Positions 59,417 through 64,000 of a stretch of DNA of 64,000 nt are shown piece by piece. The notes under the pieces were generated by a model. That model worked only from the letters and a program-made list of their open reading frames with translations. It was not told the DNA's origin and searched no databases. This DNA comes from Muricea muricata (lineage: Eukaryota > Cnidaria > Anthozoa > Malacalcyonacea > Plexauridae). The stretch spans positions 2,627,501 through 2,691,500 of the forward strand of contig OY979718.1 of the NCBI GenBank assembly GCA_963855995.1. Direction: 5' to 3'. The stretch's first letter is position 1. The number at the start of each line of letters is the position of its first letter. Both the position numbers and the translations under genes were made by a program.

Positions 59417-59526
59417 TAACAATCATTCAGGACATGCACATGCAGATGAGCTGGCCTAAGTAAATTTATAATTCGAAAAGGAAGCATTTTCTTTCGTGAA
59501 GAATTTAAAGTTGCTACTTGACTTAC

Positions 59527-60105
59527 CCTCGTTCAATCAAGAGATATTTATATTCAGCCAAGGATTCTTCGAAGTGACGTAACATTCGTTCAATTTGATT
59601 CCAAAAGTCGTTTCGGAACTTGAGTTGGTCATGTTGAGTCCAACTTCAACATAGAGACGTTCGTTGAGTGATGGGTCTCCAACAAGTGGTTTACTAAATG
59701 ACTGATCTTTATAAAGTCCCATTATCAGTGACATTTTATCTTCACTGCTGGCGTTGTTTAATGTGATAGCAAAATCAATGAGACCAAATGTTGTGGATGA
59801 GACAGGATAACTTTTAGGATGTATACATTTGAAGGGAAAGTGGATTTCTTTAGACCTTGAAATGGATTTATGAAAGGCTGACAATCTTTCAACAACTTTG
59901 TTATGAAATGAAACTGTTTTGTTATTATTCTCTGATGTCATAGTTGTACCACATTCAGTGAGTGAAGTAGTGAAGACGTAATAAACCTTCGTCTCTTGAG
60001 GTTTGCATGAACTGTCGAGTAGTTGTAGTTGTGAGGCTGAAGATACTTTGAGAAGTGGCTTGTAAATCGATATCTGCATTTGATTTTCATCACCGGTCAG
60101 TTTAT
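59527..60105 (-). pseudogene. ZP-domain gene exon 2, most complete copy, frameshifted at its end, U4
   Basis: The only copy with an uninterrupted ZP-N to ZP-C frame (about 185 codons). Acceptor TTTGCTCTGCAG, exon start 60105. It reads LLDSSCKPQE, FTTSLTECGT, FPFKCIHPKS, SLIMGLYKDQSF, RLYVEVGLNM and NECYVTSKN. Defects: the first ZP-N cysteine is Gly (LTGDENQM), a one-base deletion at about 59563 shifts frame before the donor (exon end 59527, GAGG|GTAAGT), and exon 3 is also shifted. No exon 1 exists in the array because U4 ends at 63209. An unusual downstream frame is possible but unlikely. Confidence 0.9.
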
Positions 60106-60386
60106 CTGCAGAGCAAATATAATTAATGAAAGAGAATATCAATTAGGCGTATACTGTCACAATGAAAAAATGTTCAATGTCTTCTAAACTGTTAAAATTT
60201 TGTGTGCTTACTCATTGAAATGCACTGAAATTTTCTATAATGTGTAGTGATAGAAACCCAAACCAATAATTATGAGAAATTCGAAATAAACCTAGCTTAT
60301 TTACAGTATTCATTAAATATTCATAACCTCAAGGGAATAAAACCTTTTGTTGTTTTTAAAAGAAAAAGTTAAGTATAGATGCAAGA

Positions 60387-60836
60387 TTGATCAACATGGG
60401 TGTTTGGTCGCATAATTTTAGTTCACATGTACTTGTGTTTGATGGCGAAGCGTTGAGCGTAGAAGAGGCTTCGAAAAGAATACGAAATGCGGTGCCGAAG
60501 AGTAGGCTAAACAAAACTATGTGGAGTACTCGAATATTTGAATCCTGGAAAAACGAGAGAGCGAATGACAACGGTTCCGCCTAGTTGGGTATGTTTGGCC
60601 TGGATGTATCAGCTGTTCAAAACCTGAAGACAGACATATTAAATATGACTGCCGACACGTTGAATTTTTGGTTGTGCAAGTTTGTACAAAAAGTGCGGGA
60701 TAAACATGGAAAACATATCCAGAGAAGACTGTTTATCAGCTGATATGTTGTAAAAAGCGTTACTACGAAGAAAATGGAAAAGGAGAGATGAACCCGCTTA
60801 ACAAAGAAAATTACAAGTAAGCCATGCATGTCACAG
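60387..60836 (+). pseudogene. Crypton/KIAA1958-like remnant, U4
   Basis: The cleanest 5' half: an ATG-initiated ORF (60387-60584) reads EEASKRIRNAVPKSRLNKT and RIFESW. It stops at TAG, then resumes as LGMFGLDVSA, MTADTLNFWLCKFVQKV and, after one lost base, TVYQLICC and RYYEENGK. Confidence 0.77.
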
Positions 60837-61227
60837 GGTTTGTCTTTATTTTAGGATATAGTGTTCTAATTGTATCTGTTGATATTATGTTGTTATATGT
60901 AGTAGCTAGAAGAAACGTTCTAAATACATATAATTATGAAATGTTGTTCTAGGCATGGTTTAAGAACACGATTTCAAGTACGGCACGCAATTGATTTTAG
61001 GATGCGGGATTGGACCGAGAGGTAATGAATATTTAATGAGTTTGAGAAGCATTGTTAATTGGTGCATTATCTTGGTTTCACAACTCATCATCCACGTGAT
61101 CAATTGCACATGATTTGTACACAAATAATTAATAAGTGTATGGACTTCAGTATTTAAATCACAACAAAATCTTTGTATTAAGACAACTAGAACAATGTTA
61201 ACACGCTCTGGTTAACATGTACAAGTT

Positions 61228-61532
61228 CAAGGCCGTAGGAAGATGAAAAAAGTTAGGGGGGCTCTTTGAGCGATGAGGGCACAAGTGCTGCTAGGGGGTC
61301 CGGGGACACGCTCCCAGAATTTTTTTTCTATTTTTAACACGCTCAAACATGCTTTTCTGCCCTTTTGTGGTTAGTTTTACATAATCATTGGATTAATACA
61401 TGTGTAATACTGTAAACCGTTAAAAACATGTTTTAACTTCGGGACTCAAAGATCTTTTTTAGGGGGGCTCAGCCCCCTGCCTTTGAAGTTAGGGGGGCTC
61501 GAGCCCCCCCTGCCCCCGTGGTTCTTACGGCC
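61228..61532. mobile_element. Short TIR element with long flanking duplication, U4 only
   Basis: 305 bp with imperfect ends GGCCGTAGGAAG and TTCTTACGGCC, flanked by ATGTACAAGTT (61217-61227 and 61533-61543). G-rich AGGGGGGCTC motifs recur three times inside. No ORF. Superfamily unknown. Confidence 0.75.
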
Positions 61533-61608
61533 ATGTACAAGTTGATTGTCGGATGGTCGTTGATGTAGCTCGGATGGCTAAGAGTGTTATTGAATTAACA
61601 CGTACAGT

Positions 61609-62885
61609 GCCCCTAATTTAAATTCACTACACCAAATTTTTAATTTTTTTACACCCGTTATAATTTTATCACGCCGAATTTACATTTATCACCCGGATTT
61701 AGAATTATATATCTCGCCGAATTTAGATTTAAATTTCGTTATAGCTAAATCTCTCACTTTCACTAGTAAAATATTTCTTCTGTCAGAAGAAAAGAACACA
61801 AATTTTTAAAACATTTTTTCTTCATAACGGCTTTATATTATTATTAACAAGTTATGTTTTGATTAATATAAATTATGTAACTAGAAATATATTGAAACAA
61901 GCAGACGGTCCTTTTATGTCGCTCAGTCGCTCTTGAAAAGAAATTTGCAGCTCAAAGTCCCAACAGTTTGTTGATTACATTATTAGTAAGATCACTTAAA
62001 GGGAAATGGCTACAAAAAATTTTATTTTCTCATTTGAAAGAGACTCTAAAACAATAAATAGAAGTCTATTGCAAAATTTTTATATCTATTTTACTTCGGG
62101 AGATATTCCCACCGGGAAATGTCCGGGAAATGTTTCGGGAGATGTCCGCCATCTTGGATTAGTTTTTCACCTCATTAACAATGTTTTGGTGACGTCACAA
62201 CAGAGATAAGCCTGTCGAAAATCCTCCTAAATACCTACTAACAGTCAAATATTGTTTGAAATCTTCTCAGTCCGTGCTGAAATCCGAAACACTTGCCGTA
62301 CATGCGGTTATGAGAGCATATTAACCATTGTGTCGTAAGAAAAAAATCGCGTGACCCCAGTTGTGACGTGTTGTGCATATCCACAAATATCCAAGATGGC
62401 GGACAACTAAAGATTTCAAGTAAAAATATCTCACCAAATAAGGCAGATGTAAGAATTCTGTAATAGACTTCTATATATTGTTTTGGAGTCTCTTTCAAAT
62501 GAGACGATAAAAAATTTTGTTGCCATTTCCCTTTAAAATGACAAAATAACTTGTTTCAATTGATAGTTTTTGTCTTTCTGGCTTGTCGAGATATCCAGAT
62601 TTTTTTAAAAAAGTGTAAATAAAACAACTTGTGACGTCATAGTGGATAATATTTATCTATATAAAAATACTCATACAATGTTAAAATTTTGCAAAAAGGG
62701 GGCCAACGGCAAAAGGCTCTGTTAAAGTATTAAAAAAACCTGTCAATGTATATACTTTGATAGATATATAAATACATAACAAGATATTTTATAGCATTAT
62801 GATACCTGTGAATATACATATTAGCTGAACCACAGATCTTTTGTGTCCGAGACGACTTTTAGCAAACCCCATAATATCATAAAAC
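61609..62885. repeat. 20-bp minisatellite and AT-rich block, U4
   Basis: Colinear with 12408-13140, interrupted by the TTAA element at 62000-62532. Confidence 0.8.
62000..62532. mobile_element. TTAA-flanked MITE (Kolobok- or piggyBac-like), U4 only
   Basis: 533 bp, termini AGGGAAATGGC and GCCATTTCCCT, TTAA on both sides (61996-61999, 62533-62536). The terminal inverted repeats extend about 70 bp (GAGACTCTAAAACAAT region mirrored at 62465-62520). No transposase. TTAA target duplications are typical of piggyBac and Kolobok elements. Confidence 0.9.
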
Positions 62886-63062
62886 TACACAGTTGCATGA
62901 GTAATCTCCGTGCTCAGAATTTGTGTGAAATAATTCCAAATTTATGTCGCTTTTTAAGTCAATGTATAATTGTATGCATGCCGAGTGCCAGTGTAATGAA
63001 TATTTCATGAAAAAAATAGAACTGCATGCAGAGTAGTTTGAGGAACTCGAAAAAATTTTCCT

Positions 63063-63104
63063 GCTTGTTACTCCGCCTGCCTGCCTGCCTGCCTGCCTGC
63101 CTGC
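63063..63104. repeat. (CCTG)n microsatellite, expanded in U4
   Basis: Six GCCT tetramers here against two or three in the other units. Confidence 0.85.
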
Positions 63105-63209
63105 TAACCACGTCGTTAGAACTCATTTTCTAACCGAATATCTCAACAAAACACATATTTTAACATATGTACTGAAATATTGAAATGACAACAAGGTTCC
63201 TCCTGCATT

Positions 63210-64000
63210 AATGATTAAAGCTGTTCTGTGGTCAAGGCTCGCAATAATGTGCGATAACATAAGAAATTCACACACGCAAGCTTTTGTGGGAGAAGGGGTT
63301 TCAGGGTGAAACACTCCTGGTCTTGGTTACAAAATATGGTCAAAAACGTCATCCCAAAGACTCATGTTACATTATACTAGATTGTTCATTAGATTGTTAT
63401 ATATCAAAGGAGATAGCTATGCAACTGTACACACAGTTCCTTCCGTTAAGCGCACACGCGACAGAACGTTAAATATGCGCACACGCGCATACCAAGGAGA
63501 TAGCTATACTCTCAATACCTATCAGACCAACTTTATACACAGTTGGGCAGTTCTTCAGATTCAACTGATCTATCATTACAATAAATAAGCATGAGTCTAT
63601 GGGCTTGAACGTGACAATCAGGAGCGTTTCATCCCCGAACCCAAACTTGTATAATTCTTTGAAATATTACATTGTAACATATGTATACATTCAAGTTATA
63701 GCTAGTGACGTGTTAATCGCGTACGTCCATTCCGACCCTGTAGATGAAGCCAAAGGCTTCTGGGACCTAAAGTCGCCTTAAGTTGCCTAAAGTCGCCTTA
63801 AGTCGCCTAAAGTCGCCTTAAGTCGCACAAAATTGCTTTAAGTCGCACAAAGCTACCTTAAGTGTTTAATGATAATGGTCTGTTTGAACTCATTTAATGA
63901 GTTGGGATTTAAATACATATGACAACAAAAGTTTAAAAATCTATATCTTGAGGCAAATTGTGTAAAGAAGTCTTGGTAAGTCTGGCTCAAAACCTCAATA
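63210..64000. other. Single-copy flank to the right of the array
   Basis: No similarity to the units. AGATAGCTAT and CGCACACGCG short repeats near 63405-63510. At about 63765-63862 there is a minisatellite of CCTAAAGTCGCCTTAAGTCG (period about 20, four to five degrading copies). No gene supported. Confidence 0.7.

Larger units (their letters stand above)
49828..63209. repeat. Tandem segmental duplication, unit 4 (U4), truncated
   Basis: Fourth copy. It is colinear with U1 up to the equivalent of about 13450 and then stops inside a sentence of homology at about 63209. ZP exon 1, the LINE and the next GGN gene are not present. Private insertions: 57477-57967, 61228-61532 and 62000-62532. This is the right edge of the array. 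Confidence 0.9.

Noticed and set aside
1-64000. CRISPR arrays, bacterial operons, rRNA or tRNA genes
   Set aside because: None found; the regular 20-bp repeats lack spacers, and gene structure is eukaryotic.

Overview
The window is eukaryotic. It is AT-rich and gene-sparse, has spliced genes with GT/AG boundaries, TATA boxes and AATAAA signals, and is full of transposon debris: non-LTR, Penelope-like, hAT, Crypton-like and several TIR elements. A zona pellucida (ZP) domain gene and a C-type lectin exon make it metazoan. A marine invertebrate, probably a cnidarian, is my best guess from the style of the LINE, Crypton and ZP sequences, but no marker proves it.

The dominant structure is a tandem segmental duplication with a period of about 16 to 17 kb, taken here as four units: U1 about 1-17154, U2 about 17155-34094, U3 about 34095-49827 and U4 about 49828-63209. 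U1 opens inside a gene at the window edge. U4 stops abruptly at about 63209, where unrelated single-copy sequence begins. A full unit carries three genes. (i) A minus-strand gene encodes a small secreted Gly-Asn (GGN) repeat protein. (ii) About 4 kb away, a divergent plus-strand single-exon gene encodes a secreted protein with a signal peptide, a GGN linker and two EF-hand loops. (iii) A minus-strand ZP-domain gene is spread over 6 to 7.7 kb as a signal-peptide exon, a large ZP exon and a final ZP-C exon, convergent with the EF-hand gene.

The fates of the three genes differ. The EF-hand gene is open in all four units, with the same TATA box, a five-codon upstream ORF and the same poly(A) signal. 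The GGN gene is open twice (17049-17438 and 49746-50093), frameshifted at the left edge, and removed from the U2/U3 junction by a deletion of about 2.7 kb. The ZP gene is damaged in every unit, by different lesions: a Penelope-like insertion in U1 and U2, a 1.39-kb hAT in U2, a deletion plus nonsense codon in U3, and a frameshift, a lost cysteine and a missing first exon in U4.

The units carry private insertions that date events within the array: foldback elements (8762-8930, 33751-33994), a hAT (26837-28222), a TTAA-flanked element (62000-62532), a 21-bp-TIR element (57477-57967), palindromic inserts (36376-36934, 44029-44310), and a 2.4-kb insert in U3 holding a complete C-type lectin exon next to a LINE 3' fragment (45250-47621). 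Differences between EF-hand copies are mosaic: N-terminal halves group U1 with U2 and U3 with U4, C-terminal halves group U2 with U3 and U1 with U4. This points to gene conversion or crossing-over inside the array.
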